Shown here in pieces: positions 43,878 to 54,200 of a stretch of DNA of 64,000 nt. Both the position numbers and the translations under genes were made by a program. The notes under the pieces are model-generated. The model was not told the DNA's origin, did not search any database, and saw only the letters and a program-made list of their open reading frames with translations. Each line of letters opens with the position of its first letter. Position 1 is the stretch's first letter. The stretch is taken from contig CAZSIL010000007.1 in the NCBI GenBank assembly GCA_964607025.1, positions 1 to 64,000 of the forward strand, given 5' to 3'. The stretch comes from SIG565 sp964607025. Its GTDB lineage: Bacteria; Bacillota; Clostridia; Oscillospirales; Acutalibacteraceae.

Positions 43878-45221
43878 TTAAAAACCGAAGCCACCCGGCA
43901 TTCCGCCGAATTTACTCAATTTGCGCTTACCCTTTAGGGATGAAAACTGCTTGAACATTTTTTTCATCTGCTCATACTGTCGCATAAGCTTATTAACATC
44001 TTCAACACTCGTTCCCGAGCCCGCGGCAATTCTGCGACGGCGTGATGCATTAAGAAGTTCGGGCTTTGCGCGTTCCTTTGCGGTCATAGAAGTTATTATT
44101 GCCTCAGTTCGCAAAAGCGCTCTTTCGTCAATATCGGCATCTCTTATTTGCCTATCCATACCCGGCATCATTGAAAGGATGCTCTTAACAGAGCCCATTT
44201 TCTTTATCTGCCTAAACTGGTCAAGCAAATCGTTCATATCAAATTTATTTTCCTGAAGCCGTCTTGCAGTTTCTTCTGCTTTTTTCTCATCTATCTCGTG
44301 CTCAACCTTTTCGATAAGGGACAACATATCGCCCATACCGAGTATACGAGATGCCATACGGTCGGGATGAAATTCATCAAGGTCATCCATCTTTTCACCG
44401 ACACCAGCGAACATAATCGGCTTACCTGTAACGGCTCTGACCGACAGTGCCGCACCGCCACGCGTATCGCCGTCGAGTTTTGTTAAAATAACACCATCTA
44501 TTTCCAGTTGCTCGTTAAACGCCTTTGCGATATTTACTGAGTCTTGGCCGACCATCGAATCAATAACTAATAAAATGTTGTTGACTTCAACCGTCTTGGT
44601 AATTCGACCAAGTTCCGCCATAAGTTCTTCATCAATATGAAGGCGTCCTGCAGTATCGAGAATTACATAGTCGTTACCATAATCTCTTGCTAACTTAACG
44701 GCTTCAAGTGCGGTTTTTTCTGGGGCTTGTTTGCCCTTTTCAAACACAGGCACATTAACACTCTCGCCCACAACCTTCAACTGCTCTATTGCTGCTGGAC
44801 GGTAAATATCACACGCGACAAGCAAGGGTCTGTGCCCCTGAGCTTTTAAAAATTTTGCAAGTTTACCCGAGTGGGTTGTTTTACCCGAACCCTGTAAACC
44901 GCACATCATAATAACTGTTGGTATTTTCGACGCCGTTTTAAGACGCGCCTGTTCCCCACCCATTAAAGCGGTTAATTCATCTCTTACGATTTTTACAACC
45001 ATCTGGGCGGCGGTTAAGCTTTCCATAATGTTTTCGCCGATACATTTTTCGGCTACACTATTTGTAAAATCTTTTGCAACCTTATAGTTAACGTCGGCTT
45101 CAAGGAGAGCCAGACGTACTTCTCGCATAGCTTCTTTAACATCAGATTCGGTTAACTTACCGCGAGAGCGCAAACGCTTGAATACGGCTGACAGTTTATC
45201 AGATAAATTATCAAATGCCAT
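43878..45221 (-). CDS. ffh: Signal recognition particle GTPase Ffh
   Basis: A protein of 447 aa targeting nascent membrane proteins with SRP RNA. It has an N-terminal helical bundle, a GTPase domain with G1 GLQGSGKTTHSGKLA, G3 DTAGRLHID and G4 TKLDGDTRGG, and a methionine-rich M domain (about 300-447). The glycine-rich tail (GKRKLSKFGGMPGGFGF) is typical. It lies 18 bases downstream of ylxM, the partner that modulates it. Confidence 0.97.
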   Translation of the reverse strand: MAFDNLSDKLSAVFKRLRSRGKLTESDVKEAMREVRLALLEADVNYKVAKDFTNSVAEKCIGENIMESLTAAQMVVKIVRDELTALMGGEQARLKTASKIPTVIMMCGLQGSGKTTHSGKLAKFLKAQGHRPLLVACDIYRPAAIEQLKVVGESVNVPVFEKGKQAPEKTALEAVKLARDYGNDYVILDTAGRLHIDEELMAELGRITKTVEVNNILLVIDSMVGQDSVNIAKAFNEQLEIDGVILTKLDGDTRGGAALSVRAVTGKPIMFAGVGEKMDDLDEFHPDRMASRILGMGDMLSLIEKVEHEIDEKKAEETARRLQENKFDMNDLLDQFRQIKKMGSVKSILSMMPGMDRQIRDADIDERALLRTEAIITSMTAKERAKPELLNASRRRRIAAGSGTSVEDVNKLMRQYEQMKKMFKQFSSLKGKRKLSKFGGMPGGFGF

Positions 45222-45239
45222 AAAACACTATCCTTATAA

Positions 45240-45542
45240 TCAAAAATTATCAATATAATCGAATAATAAGTTAATATCATCGGGATTGATACGAGCTTTT
45301 TCACAAAGCGATTTTAATTCGGCAGTTTTTTTATAAAACCCAAGCTTTTCTTCAAACTCTAATAATTGTTGTTCTGTACGCTTAACAAAATCGCGAACAC
45401 CCTGCCTTGTTATACCCAAATTTTCCGCAACTTCAGAAAGCGAAAAATCTTCATTATAATAACAATCAAATATTTCACGTTGTTTTTCGCTTAAACACTC
45501 GCCGTAACAATCAAATAACAGAGAAATATTCAAATCTTTCAT
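45240..45542 (-). CDS. ylxM: YlxM-type SRP accessory helix-turn-helix protein
   Basis: A protein of 100 aa. The central YNEDFSLSEVAENLGITRQG is a sigma-70 region-4-like helix-turn-helix, and the whole protein is helical. YlxM binds SRP components and modulates Ffh GTPase activity in Streptococcus. ATG 45542 is spaced from AGGGGTG; a longer frame exists but starts inside the palindrome. It is the first gene of the ffh operon, with the 29-bp palindrome (45552-45580) in its leader. Confidence 0.88.
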   Translation of the reverse strand: MKDLNISLLFDCYGECLSEKQREIFDCYYNEDFSLSEVAENLGITRQGVRDFVKRTEQQLLEFEEKLGFYKKTAELKSLCEKARINPDDINLLFDYIDNF

Positions 45543-45551
45543 ATGGCACCC

Positions 45552-45580
45552 CTGCTGCAAAGTAAATTACTTTACAGCAG
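45552..45580. promoter_or_regulatory. Near-perfect 29-bp palindrome at the start of the ffh operon
   Basis: 14-bp arms with one mismatch flank a single central base (CTGCTGNAAAGTAA and its complement). The palindrome begins two bases downstream of the -10 of the ylxM promoter, so it covers the transcription start. It could be a repressor operator or an mRNA 5' hairpin; no family is recognised. Confidence 0.65.
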
Positions 45581-45582
45581 TT

Positions 45583-45611
45583 ATTATAACAACAAAATAC
45601 TTTCTTGTCAA
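45583..45611 (-). promoter_or_regulatory. Consensus sigma-A promoter of ylxM-ffh
   Basis: On the minus strand TTGACA (45606-45611) and TATAAT (45583-45588) are 17 bp apart, a perfect match. Confidence 0.92.
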
Positions 45612-45619
45612 GTTTTTTC

Positions 45620-45648
45620 TTGAAATATGTAATTAGGTATTTTATAAT
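45620..45648 (+). promoter_or_regulatory. Sigma-A promoter of the peptide-binding lipoprotein gene
   Basis: TTGAAA (45620-45625) and TATAAT (45643-45648) are 17 bp apart, back to back with the ylxM promoter. Confidence 0.85.
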
Positions 45649-45680
45649 ATAAACAAGTTTAAAATTTTGGGGTTAAAAAG

Positions 45681-47144
45681 ATGTTTTTAAAAAGAATTAT
45701 TACTATATTTTTGGTTGTAATATTGGCGTTTAGTTGTGTTGGTTGTTCCGATTCGATTTCATCCGCGATTATATACTTTGGTGTTAATGAACCGCCAAGA
45801 ACCATTGACCCGCAAAGTGCCGAAACCGTTACCGAACTTATGCTTGTAAAGAACTTATATGAAGGATTAATGCGCAAGGATATTGACGGAAATATTGTAA
45901 ACGGCATAATAGAAACCTATGAAAAATCAGGCGACATTTACACGTTTACAATTAAAAACGATGCCAAATGGAACGATGGTACTCCTCTTACTGCCGATGA
46001 TTTTGAATTCGGCATTACACGTGCTTTAAGTCGTGAAACAAACTGCCCTAACGCCGATCTATTGTACGCTATAAAAAATGCCGAAAAAGTTCACAAGGGC
46101 ACTGTAGTAGCAGAGGCGCTTGGTATCAAAGTTATGGATGAGCACACCATCCAAATTGTAGCCGAACCGAATTCCGATGTTTTATATGCGCTAACTACCG
46201 CACCTGCAATGCCTTGCAATAAAGAGTTTTTTGATAAATCAATCGGTAAATACGGTATGTCTTTTGATACGGTACTTTGCAATGGTTCTTACAAACTACG
46301 CAAATGGTCAACCGAAGATTTTGCAATGAGAATAATTAAAAACGGTGAATATTCAGGAGATTTCATCCCAAAAAATGCCGCCGTTTATTTTTCAAAGAAT
46401 AAGGAATACACCGCCCTTGAGTGCCTTGAAAAAAATTATGTGGATTTAGCAGAGATTCCTACAACCGATTATTCGAAAGCCAGAGATAAAGGTTATAAAT
46501 TAACCGTCCTTAACAACAAGGTGCTGATAATCGGAATTGGCTCTAAATTCACAGCATCAATGCGGGAAGCATTATTTACAAGTATGCTTACGACCGATGA
46601 TTTTAATAGTTTAAATTCTTCATACACGTTTGCCGATAGTATATTCCCTGATTTTTTTGGTTTTGAAAACACTGCTAACATAAATCTTTATAATCCACAA
46701 AACGCCAAAATAATTTATAATACCGAAATTAAAGGGTTTAAAAACTCGATCTTCCCTACCGATACTATTTACTATTACGGTGATAGTGACACCGCCTCTA
46801 TTGTAAAATGCATTGCAGGGCATTGGCAACAAAATCTCGGTATTTTTATAAATATTGCACCGGTTGATAGTGTAAGTGAAGCCAAATCGCATACAAATTC
46901 AGAATATGGAATCGGTGTATACTCGGTGGAAATTAATGAAAAAAGCATAAATAAATATCTTGAAAACTTTGATGCCGCAGACAATGCGACTAACAATATC
47001 GCACAAAATCACATTATAGCGAAGTCCTATAAGCTACCCATTAGTTTCTTTGGCAGTTGCTTTGCCTACACCGACAAACTACAGAATTTAAAAATCGACT
47101 CAATAGGCGGTAGCATTGATTTTAGCTATGTTATAAAAAAATAG
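45681..47144 (+). CDS. Oligopeptide-binding lipoprotein, OppA/SBP5 family
   Basis: A protein of 487 aa. Its signal peptide ends in VGC, with the cysteine at about residue 22 to be lipidated. The mature part is a family 5 solute-binding protein (EPPRTIDPQSAETVTELML and NDAKWNDGTPLTADDFEFGI are diagnostic). It binds peptides or nickel-type solutes outside the membrane for an ABC permease. No permease genes flank it, so it is an orphan using a system elsewhere. The C-terminal third is divergent. It is divergent from ylxM. Confidence 0.85.
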   Translation: MFLKRIITIFLVVILAFSCVGCSDSISSAIIYFGVNEPPRTIDPQSAETVTELMLVKNLYEGLMRKDIDGNIVNGIIETYEKSGDIYTFTIKNDAKWNDGTPLTADDFEFGITRALSRETNCPNADLLYAIKNAEKVHKGTVVAEALGIKVMDEHTIQIVAEPNSDVLYALTTAPAMPCNKEFFDKSIGKYGMSFDTVLCNGSYKLRKWSTEDFAMRIIKNGEYSGDFIPKNAAVYFSKNKEYTALECLEKNYVDLAEIPTTDYSKARDKGYKLTVLNNKVLIIGIGSKFTASMREALFTSMLTTDDFNSLNSSYTFADSIFPDFFGFENTANINLYNPQNAKIIYNTEIKGFKNSIFPTDTIYYYGDSDTASIVKCIAGHWQQNLGIFINIAPVDSVSEAKSHTNSEYGIGVYSVEINEKSINKYLENFDAADNATNNIAQNHIIAKSYKLPISFFGSCFAYTDKLQNLKIDSIGGSIDFSYVIKK

Positions 47145-47166
47145 TAGGCCACCATTGGCGACCTAC
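47133..47166 (-). terminator. Intrinsic terminator of murC
   Basis: The stem GTAGGTCGCC/GGTGGCCTAC (two G-U wobbles on the minus-strand RNA) with loop AAT is followed by a T-rich run (TATTTTTTT). It also overlaps the stop of the + strand lipoprotein gene. Confidence 0.8.
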
Positions 47167-48536
47167 CCTAATTTTTTCATAATAATATGCGCGGCCTTAT
47201 AAACGTCACCGCCACCCATAGTGATTACGAGTTCTTCGGATTGGGTTGTAGAGATTATCTCATCCGCCACATCTTCAAAGGTGTTAGCAATAACGGCATT
47301 TGGTAATTTCTCGGCAATTTTTTCAGACGTTATACCATATACGTTTTTTTCCCTTGAGCCCATTATCGGCATAAGTACAACCTTATCAGCTGTTTTGAGC
47401 GCATCAACAAAATCATCAAACAAAAGTGCGGTTCGCGAAAATGTAAATGGTTGGAAAACAACGGTAACTTTTTTATAATCAAGCGTCTTCGCCGCAGTTA
47501 GAGTTGCTTTAATTTCGGTTGGATGGTGAGCATAATCATCAACCAACACAAAGCCGTTATATTCGCCCAAAAACTCAAAACGTCTGCCCGCGCCCGTAAA
47601 TTTTTCTATTGCGTTCTTTATACCTTCCGGGCTTACACTATGCAAATCGGCTACCGCCACCGCAGCCAGAGCATTCATTACGTTGTGATACCCAGGAATA
47701 TGCATTTCTATATCGGCGATTTTTCTACCGTTTTTCATAGCAGTAAACTTATATCCGAATTTTGATGGTGCGATATTTTCAGCGTAATATGTGTTAGTGT
47801 TTTTTAATCCGAAAGTTATTATTTCAGCATCTATTCCATCTGCCGCCTTTAACACAAGTCCATCATCACCATTTATAACGGCGGTTTTTGACATTGAAAT
47901 AAATTTTCTAAACGATGCCACAAGATTATCCATCGTTTTGAAATAATCAAGATGGTCATTATCAATATTCAGTAGCACCGCAATATCGGGTGACATTTGC
48001 AAAAATGTATCTACAAACTCACACGCTTCGCAAACCATATTTTCGCTTTTACCAGCGATTCCGTTTGAATTGATAAGCGGCAATTTACCACCTATAACTG
48101 CAGTGGGATCCAGCCCGTTCAAAATAAAAATTTGTGAAATCATAGACGTTGTTGATGTTTTGCCGTGGGTACCACATACCCCTATAACATTATCATAATA
48201 TCGAGTAAGTGCGCCAAGCATATGCGAACGTTCCATTGTGGGAATGCCGTTTTGGGCGGCATACATGAGTTCAGGGTTATCCTTTGATATAGCAGCAGAA
48301 TACACAACCAATTCCGCACCCTTAACATTTTCTCCGTTATGCCCCATAAAAACCTTTATTCCAAGGTTTTTCACCCTTTTTAACGGGTCACTCAAATTGT
48401 TATCCGACCCCGTTATTTCATAGCCCTTGCTATGAAGTATCTCGGCTAATGGGCACATACCTGAGCCGCCGATGCCTATCATATGAACACGCTTAACGCG
48501 GGAAATAATTTTATCCTCTTCTCTTAACTGTTTCAT
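47163..48536 (-). CDS. murC: UDP-N-acetylmuramate-L-alanine ligase MurC
   Basis: A protein of 457 aa, first amino acid ligase of peptidoglycan synthesis. The N-terminal Rossmann-like domain has HMIGIGGSGMCPLAEIL. The ATP loop is GVCGTHGKTSTTSMI. Other motifs are LNIDNDHLDYF, NVMNALAAVAVA, and DDYAHHPTEIKATL. It is monocistronic, divergent from cca. Confidence 0.97.
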   Translation of the reverse strand: MKQLREEDKIISRVKRVHMIGIGGSGMCPLAEILHSKGYEITGSDNNLSDPLKRVKNLGIKVFMGHNGENVKGAELVVYSAAISKDNPELMYAAQNGIPTMERSHMLGALTRYYDNVIGVCGTHGKTSTTSMISQIFILNGLDPTAVIGGKLPLINSNGIAGKSENMVCEACEFVDTFLQMSPDIAVLLNIDNDHLDYFKTMDNLVASFRKFISMSKTAVINGDDGLVLKAADGIDAEIITFGLKNTNTYYAENIAPSKFGYKFTAMKNGRKIADIEMHIPGYHNVMNALAAVAVADLHSVSPEGIKNAIEKFTGAGRRFEFLGEYNGFVLVDDYAHHPTEIKATLTAAKTLDYKKVTVVFQPFTFSRTALLFDDFVDALKTADKVVLMPIMGSREKNVYGITSEKIAEKLPNAVIANTFEDVADEIISTTQSEELVITMGGGDVYKAAHIIMKKLG

Positions 48537-48623
48537 AAAATGGAACTCCTACTTAATTTTTCATATCTATTATATTGCAAAGTACAAAAAAAATAAACAA
48601 TTATTTTTAGAGGTGGCTTAAAA

Positions 48624-49808
48624 ATGTTTGCTCTGCCTAAATTTATAATCAATATTTTAGACACACTGCACACTGCGGGTTATGAAGCGTTCGTGGTAGG
48701 CGGAGCGGTTCGTGATATGTTGTTAGGTAAAGCACCAAGCGATTTTGATATCACAACATCCTGCCCACCTGATATTACGGTTTCTCTCTTTCATAAAACC
48801 GTTAAAACAGGAATTAAACATGGAACAGTTACGGTTGTAACTAACGACGGTAACATCGAAGTTACAACCTACCGCCGCGATAAATCATATTCCGATCACC
48901 GTAAACCCGATGGTGTCGATTTTGTTTCTGACTTATTTGAAGATTTAAAGCGCCGAGATTTCACAATAAACGCTATGGCTTTAACAATCGACGGTGAAAT
49001 TATCGACAAATTCGGCGGGAAAGCTGACCTTAAGAATAAGATTATACGAACTGTCGGCAATCCTAATGAACGCTTTTTTGAAGATTCTTTGAGAATTTTA
49101 CGTGCGTTTCGTTTTAGTGCGCGTCTTGACTTTGATATTGAACCCGCAACGCTAAACGCCGCATTACAAAACGCACACCTGTTAAGTGACATTAGTTGCG
49201 AACGAATTTTTGCGGAAATAAAACATATTCTTTTGAGCGACTATCCGGAAAACGCCGAAAAGATGATAAATATTGGTTGTCTTTCACATCTAGGAATCGA
49301 TAGCATCAGTAGGATGGAAACTCTTAAAGCACTACCCAAAGAATTGAATATTCGCTTTTATAAATTTTGCGAATTAGCAAACTGTGATCCTGAATTAGTT
49401 TGCCGTTCGCTTAAATCTGACAACACCCTTTTAAACTATTGTCGAGATTTGAAAAAACTTACGGCAATGAATTTATCTCTCGATAATGTCGGTATAAAGT
49501 TTGCCTTAAAAGCGGTCGGTGAGCATATTTTAATAGATAAGTTACTCTTGTCAAATTCCAAAAACAAAACAGTTTACGGCGAAATTTTAGCACAAATTGA
49601 TAGAATACTGGGCAGCGGTGAGCCGTACTTATTATCTCACCTGAATCTTAGCGGTGATGATATTAAAAAACTTTCTGTTGACGGCAAGTATATCGGAAAA
49701 GTGTTAGATTACCTACTTATAACGGTCATAAAGCACCCTGAACTTAACAAAAAAAATTTGCTGATAAATTTAGCCAAAGAATTTATAAAGTCACAATTCA
49801 CAATATAA
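48624..49808 (+). CDS. cca: CCA tRNA nucleotidyltransferase
   Basis: A protein of 394 aa adding or repairing the 3' CCA of tRNAs. The class II head domain has VVGGAVRDMLLGKAPSDFDI, RDKSYSDHR and RRDFTINAMAL, and the neck has FEDSLRILRAFRFSARLDF. No HD domain is evident in the C-terminal half. AGAGGTGG precedes ATG 48624. Single gene, divergent from murC. It is followed by a strong terminator. Confidence 0.95.
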   Translation: MFALPKFIINILDTLHTAGYEAFVVGGAVRDMLLGKAPSDFDITTSCPPDITVSLFHKTVKTGIKHGTVTVVTNDGNIEVTTYRRDKSYSDHRKPDGVDFVSDLFEDLKRRDFTINAMALTIDGEIIDKFGGKADLKNKIIRTVGNPNERFFEDSLRILRAFRFSARLDFDIEPATLNAALQNAHLLSDISCERIFAEIKHILLSDYPENAEKMINIGCLSHLGIDSISRMETLKALPKELNIRFYKFCELANCDPELVCRSLKSDNTLLNYCRDLKKLTAMNLSLDNVGIKFALKAVGEHILIDKLLLSNSKNKTVYGEILAQIDRILGSGEPYLLSHLNLSGDDIKKLSVDGKYIGKVLDYLLITVIKHPELNKKNLLINLAKEFIKSQFTI

Positions 49809-49811
49809 AGT

Positions 49812-49855
49812 AAGCGCCATAAAATGTATTAAAGCATTTTACGGCGCTATTTTTT
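49812..49855 (+). terminator. Intrinsic terminator of cca
   Basis: A 14-bp stem (AGCGCCATAAAATG/CATTTTACGGCGCT with one mismatch) and a loop of about eight bases is followed by ATTTTTT. Confidence 0.85.
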
Positions 49856-49866
49856 GGAGAGATTTT

Positions 49867-50679
49867 ATGAATATACTTTTAGTTTGCGGCGACAGGCGGC
49901 AACTGATAATCAAGGACAATCTTGAAAGACAAGGTCACACCGTCCGACATATTTGCTACAATTCGGAACTGGATATTGATTTTTCATTTTTCAATGCCGT
50001 TATTTTCCCCTTTCCTACCACGCGCGACGGAGTTTTCATCACAAATACATTAACCGATGATAAAATTAAAATCAGCGATATTGTAAGCCGCCTTGATAAC
50101 CAAAAAATACTTTGCGGTAATTATAGTTTTGAAAACTTATCTTTTATCGACTACGGCAAAGATGAAGCTACGGCTATATTAAACGCTGTTCCGACTGCCG
50201 AAGGTGCCATCGCCATTGCCATCAACAACACCCCGTTTACCCTGTGGAAAAGCAAATGCTTGGTAGTGGGTTACGGTAAAATCGGCAAAGCATTATCAGA
50301 GCGTTTGGCTTGTCTTGGTGCAAAGGTCACTGTTAGTGCAAGGCGTGACACCGATTTAGCATTTATTGATACTAAGGGTTTCAGTTCTATTGTTACTGCA
50401 CAAATCGGTGACACTGCACACGAATATGACATAATTTTCAATACCGTTGATGCTCCCGTAATAACGCACGAAATACTGAAAAAATGCCGAAAAAATTGTC
50501 TGCTAATCGAACTTGCTTCCCGTCCGTATGGTATCGATTTAAAAGCAGCGGAAGATCTGGGACTTGAAGTGATTATTGCCGGAGGATTACCGGGAAAGGT
50601 TGCTCCAAATACTGCGGCAGAAATTTTAAGTTCGACAATTATAAAAATACTAATTCAAGACTCTACACAGAAACGGTGA
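49867..50679 (+). CDS. dpaA: Dipicolinate synthase subunit A
   Basis: A protein of 270 aa (SpoVFA). It is a dehydrogenase-like subunit with a Rossmann motif VVGYGKIGKALSERL in its middle and the family stretch PTAEGAIAIAINNTPFTLW. It makes dipicolinic acid from dihydrodipicolinate in the mother cell. ATG 49867 is preceded by GGAGAG. It is coupled to dpaB by overlap at its stop. The usual asd-dapG-dapA neighbours of Bacillus are absent. Confidence 0.95.
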   Translation: MNILLVCGDRRQLIIKDNLERQGHTVRHICYNSELDIDFSFFNAVIFPFPTTRDGVFITNTLTDDKIKISDIVSRLDNQKILCGNYSFENLSFIDYGKDEATAILNAVPTAEGAIAIAINNTPFTLWKSKCLVVGYGKIGKALSERLACLGAKVTVSARRDTDLAFIDTKGFSSIVTAQIGDTAHEYDIIFNTVDAPVITHEILKKCRKNCLLIELASRPYGIDLKAAEDLGLEVIIAGGLPGKVAPNTAAEILSSTIIKILIQDSTQKR

Positions 50680-50684
50680 TAATA

Positions 50685-51260
50685 TTGAACGGATTAACTG
50701 CAGGATATGCGGTTTGCGGCTCCTTTTGCACAATAGCAGATTCGCTGAAGCAAATTCCCATTTTGAAAAATATGGGTATGAATATAATCCCCATACTTTC
50801 AAACACCGTATATTCTACCGACAATCGTTTTAATACCGCGCAGGATTTGCGCGATAATATAGAAAACTTAAGCGGCAACAAAATAATTCATACAATAACA
50901 AGCGCAGAACCCATAGGACCAAAAAAGTTGTTAGATATACTCATCATCGCGCCTTGTACGGGCAACACCCTTGCAAAGCTTGCAAACGGCATCACCGATA
51001 CGGCGGTCACCATGTCAGCAAAAGCTCATTTGCGCAACAACCGTCCTATAGTGTTGGCAATAGCCACAAACGACGCGCTTGGCGCATCGGCTATTAATAT
51101 AGGTAAACTACTCAACACCAAAAATATTTACTTTGTTCCTTTTGGTCAGGATGACCCTCACGGCAAAAACAATTCTTTAATATCGGACTTTTCAAAGATA
51201 CCAAAAACCGTTGAGAAAGCCCTGAAAGGCGAACAGTTACAGCCAATACTGCTTAAATAA
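50685..51260 (+). CDS. dpaB: Dipicolinate synthase subunit B
   Basis: A flavoprotein of 191 aa (SpoVFB) of the HFCD/flavodoxin-like family, which forms the dipicolinate synthase with DpaA. Motifs are GYAVCGSFCT (flavin phosphate loop), ILIIAPCTGNTLAKLANGIT, and NRPIVLAIATNDALG. Two starts are possible: TTG 50685, five bases after GGTGATA, and GTG 50676, which overlaps the dpaA stop and has no site of its own. TTG is preferred. Confidence 0.92.
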   Translation: MNGLTAGYAVCGSFCTIADSLKQIPILKNMGMNIIPILSNTVYSTDNRFNTAQDLRDNIENLSGNKIIHTITSAEPIGPKKLLDILIIAPCTGNTLAKLANGITDTAVTMSAKAHLRNNRPIVLAIATNDALGASAINIGKLLNTKNIYFVPFGQDDPHGKNNSLISDFSKIPKTVEKALKGEQLQPILLK

Positions 51261-51288
51261 AAGACACGGGCTTCTGCCCGTGTCTTTT
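51261..51288. terminator. Bidirectional terminator between dpaB and addA
   Basis: A perfect 12-bp stem AAAGACACGGGC/GCCCGTGTCTTT with loop TTCT has A/T runs on both sides, serving dpaB (+) and the convergent addA (-). Confidence 0.9.
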
Positions 51289-54200
51289 AAAATGATATAG
51301 CTTTCGATAAATGAAATGAGTAAATTACTTTCTCTTTGATTGGCAAACGAAATATCTTTTCGCAAGCCGCCGCGTAGATTTCAAGTTGCTTTGAGTAGGT
51401 GGCTATCAAGACGTCGGCATCATTAACACGGTCGGTTTTAAAATCGACAACAACGATACCGTCATCTTCCACAAACACACAGTCAACACTTCCCTGAACT
51501 ACCACCATTTCGTTATCGAGTTTAGCATTTAATTCGGGGTTAAGTGCCTTTGCCGACAGCTCGGTTAAAAATCGCATTTCGCGAGATACTTTTGTGGAAT
51601 TTTCCATGCGCGAGAACAACTCGCTTTCAAAAAAGCGTTTTACAAGCGATAAATCAATCGCTTCTTTTTCACTGTAGGTTATAAATTCCCACTCGTAAAG
51701 GCGTTCTATCTCGGCTTCGATATCAATTTTCGCCTTATCAAAATCAGCAAACTGCATAAACCTATGCGTTGCAGTACCGCGTCCCGCCGGGGTCAAACCG
51801 TTTTTACACATAAAAGCAGGACGTGAAGTGAAACTAAAATCCTTTTCTTCGGCTTTATGCGCAATTACAGCTACCGCCGCTTTTGACTCAACATCACGAA
51901 GCTGATGAAAAGGGTATTCGTATGCGATATTTTTTTTGAGTTGTGAAGAAATTTCTATATCAAAATCATCGGTAATGTCTACTGATTCTGAATTAATTAC
52001 AGTCTTCTCTCTTTTATCTATTTGATAATCCCCAATTGAAACGTCGTATACGCCTCTTGTAAAAATGTTACCTTTTACTTCGTCTCCCAATATATAATTT
52101 TGCATTTTCTCGTCAGCCATCAAGGTAAACCAAAGCATATCGGCGTAAGAATTAATGCCTGTCACACTCTCGCGATATTCGTCCAAATTGTCAGAACTTA
52201 GTATCGGTACAGTATATCCGTGGGCGCGTGACAGCACGTCCTTTTCGGTGATGCAAATAAGCAGTTTTTCCTTGGCACGTGTTAGCGCCACATATAAAAG
52301 CCGCATTTCTTCATCAAGTTGGTCTTGCTTTGCGGCAACCGAAATTATGTTGCGAGTAATGAGAGATTTTTGTTTGCCGCCAGCAGCATCATTTACCTTA
52401 AAAGACACGCCTAAATCGGCACTAATAAGCAATTTATCGGCGGAATCCTTGCTATTGAAATGGGATGTTGTATCTGCCAAAATACATATTGGAAACTGTA
52501 GTCCTTTTGATGAGTGAATAGTCATTAGCGTTACGCTATCCCCTGCAACTGAGTTACTGCTGATTCCCTTTTCGGCAAATTTAGTTACGTGGGTTATAAA
52601 GTTTTGTATGCGCTTTGCAAAATCATTAGCATCATACTGAGTTGCCATGCTTTGTAATAATTGCAAATTCTTGCGACGTCTCTCTCCGCAGTTCAAAACC
52701 GACATAATATTGAGCAGGTCAGTTTCATTATAGATATAGGTGATGGTTTCGCCAATACTCGCAGTAGAATACAGGTTTCGCAGCCGTTTTAAAATTGTCA
52801 AAAAGTAATTGCATTTCTCGTTTCCTGATACCGCCAAATTGGTAACCGCCGAAATAAGATTGGTTTTACGACTATTTATACGTATCTCTGCCATTTCATC
52901 TGCAGTAAACCTAAAAATCGGCGACATCATTATTGCGGCTAACGGAATATCAAGAGTTGGATTTTCAATAACCTGTAAAAAAGAGAAAACCGTTTGAATT
53001 TCGGCAGTTTCAATAAAATCACTTTTTTGCATTGAAACGGGTATTCCACGCTTCCTTAACACATCGGCAAAAATAGGCCCTGCGCTTTTGATTGATCTGA
53101 AAAGTACAGTAAAGTCACCGTATTTAATATCACGCATTTGCTTGGTTTTATCATCATAAACCTTTTCTTCTGCCATAGTCTTTTTAATATAATCAGCAAT
53201 TACGTTGGCTTCCGTCTCCCATTTGTCAGATGCAGCAGCAATATCGGTCACCTTTATGCAAACCGAATTGTTGTCACTTACCGGATACTCGGCAGCAGGA
53301 TTTAACAACTCTTCGCTATCATATTTTACTGTGCTTAATTTGCCGTTCATAACTGCGGTAAATATAAGATTGACAAAATCACAAATATCGTCACGGCTCC
53401 GGAAGTTGCTCGACAAAATCACCTTTTTGAGAGTATTAGTGAACTTATTCTCGTCGGTGCAAAGAGTATACCCCTGTTTTTTTAGCATAAAGTTTTTCGG
53501 ATTCGCTCCACGAAAACGGTAAATACTTTGCTTAATATCACCTACAATAAAGATATTCTTTTCATCATTTGATAAGAGTTTAAAAAGCAAATCCTGCATA
53601 TTGTTGGTGTCCTGAAATTCATCAACCAAAACTTCATCAAATCTTGAAACTATCTCATCCGCAAACTCGGTTTTAACTATTTTCCCGTCAACCTCTTTGC
53701 ATAGTAAGGACAATGCAGCGTGAGTTGTATCGGCAAATGTCATAACGTTTTTCTCTTTGCGAAGCCCTTCATAAACGCTCATATATCTACGAGTTAATAA
53801 CAATAAGGAGTTTATTAGTTTGTAGCTTTCTTCAAAATCTTTTTTAAGTGCTGTTTCGTTGTCTGAAAACAGTTTAGAAAGTTCACCTATCGCCGCTTTT
53901 GCGGAATTTCTAATTTCCTTCGCACTACACACTAAGGGGTTATTGGAAAACCCTTTCGGAGTATTTAATTTATCGGTTGTAAATGCGTTTATCAGTTCAT
54001 AAACCTTATTCCAATTTTTTTCTTCACAGTAATTCGCAATAATCCGCAAATCGTCGGCACACTGTGATAAAATCGGCTCATATTTATCGAATACCGCTTC
54101 AATAGGTGCTAACTGCTTAACGGCATTATTCAAATTATTGGCATAGGTAGTCAATAATTCTTTTGTGTATCTAAAAGCACTATCGGTAAGGAAGGTGAAG

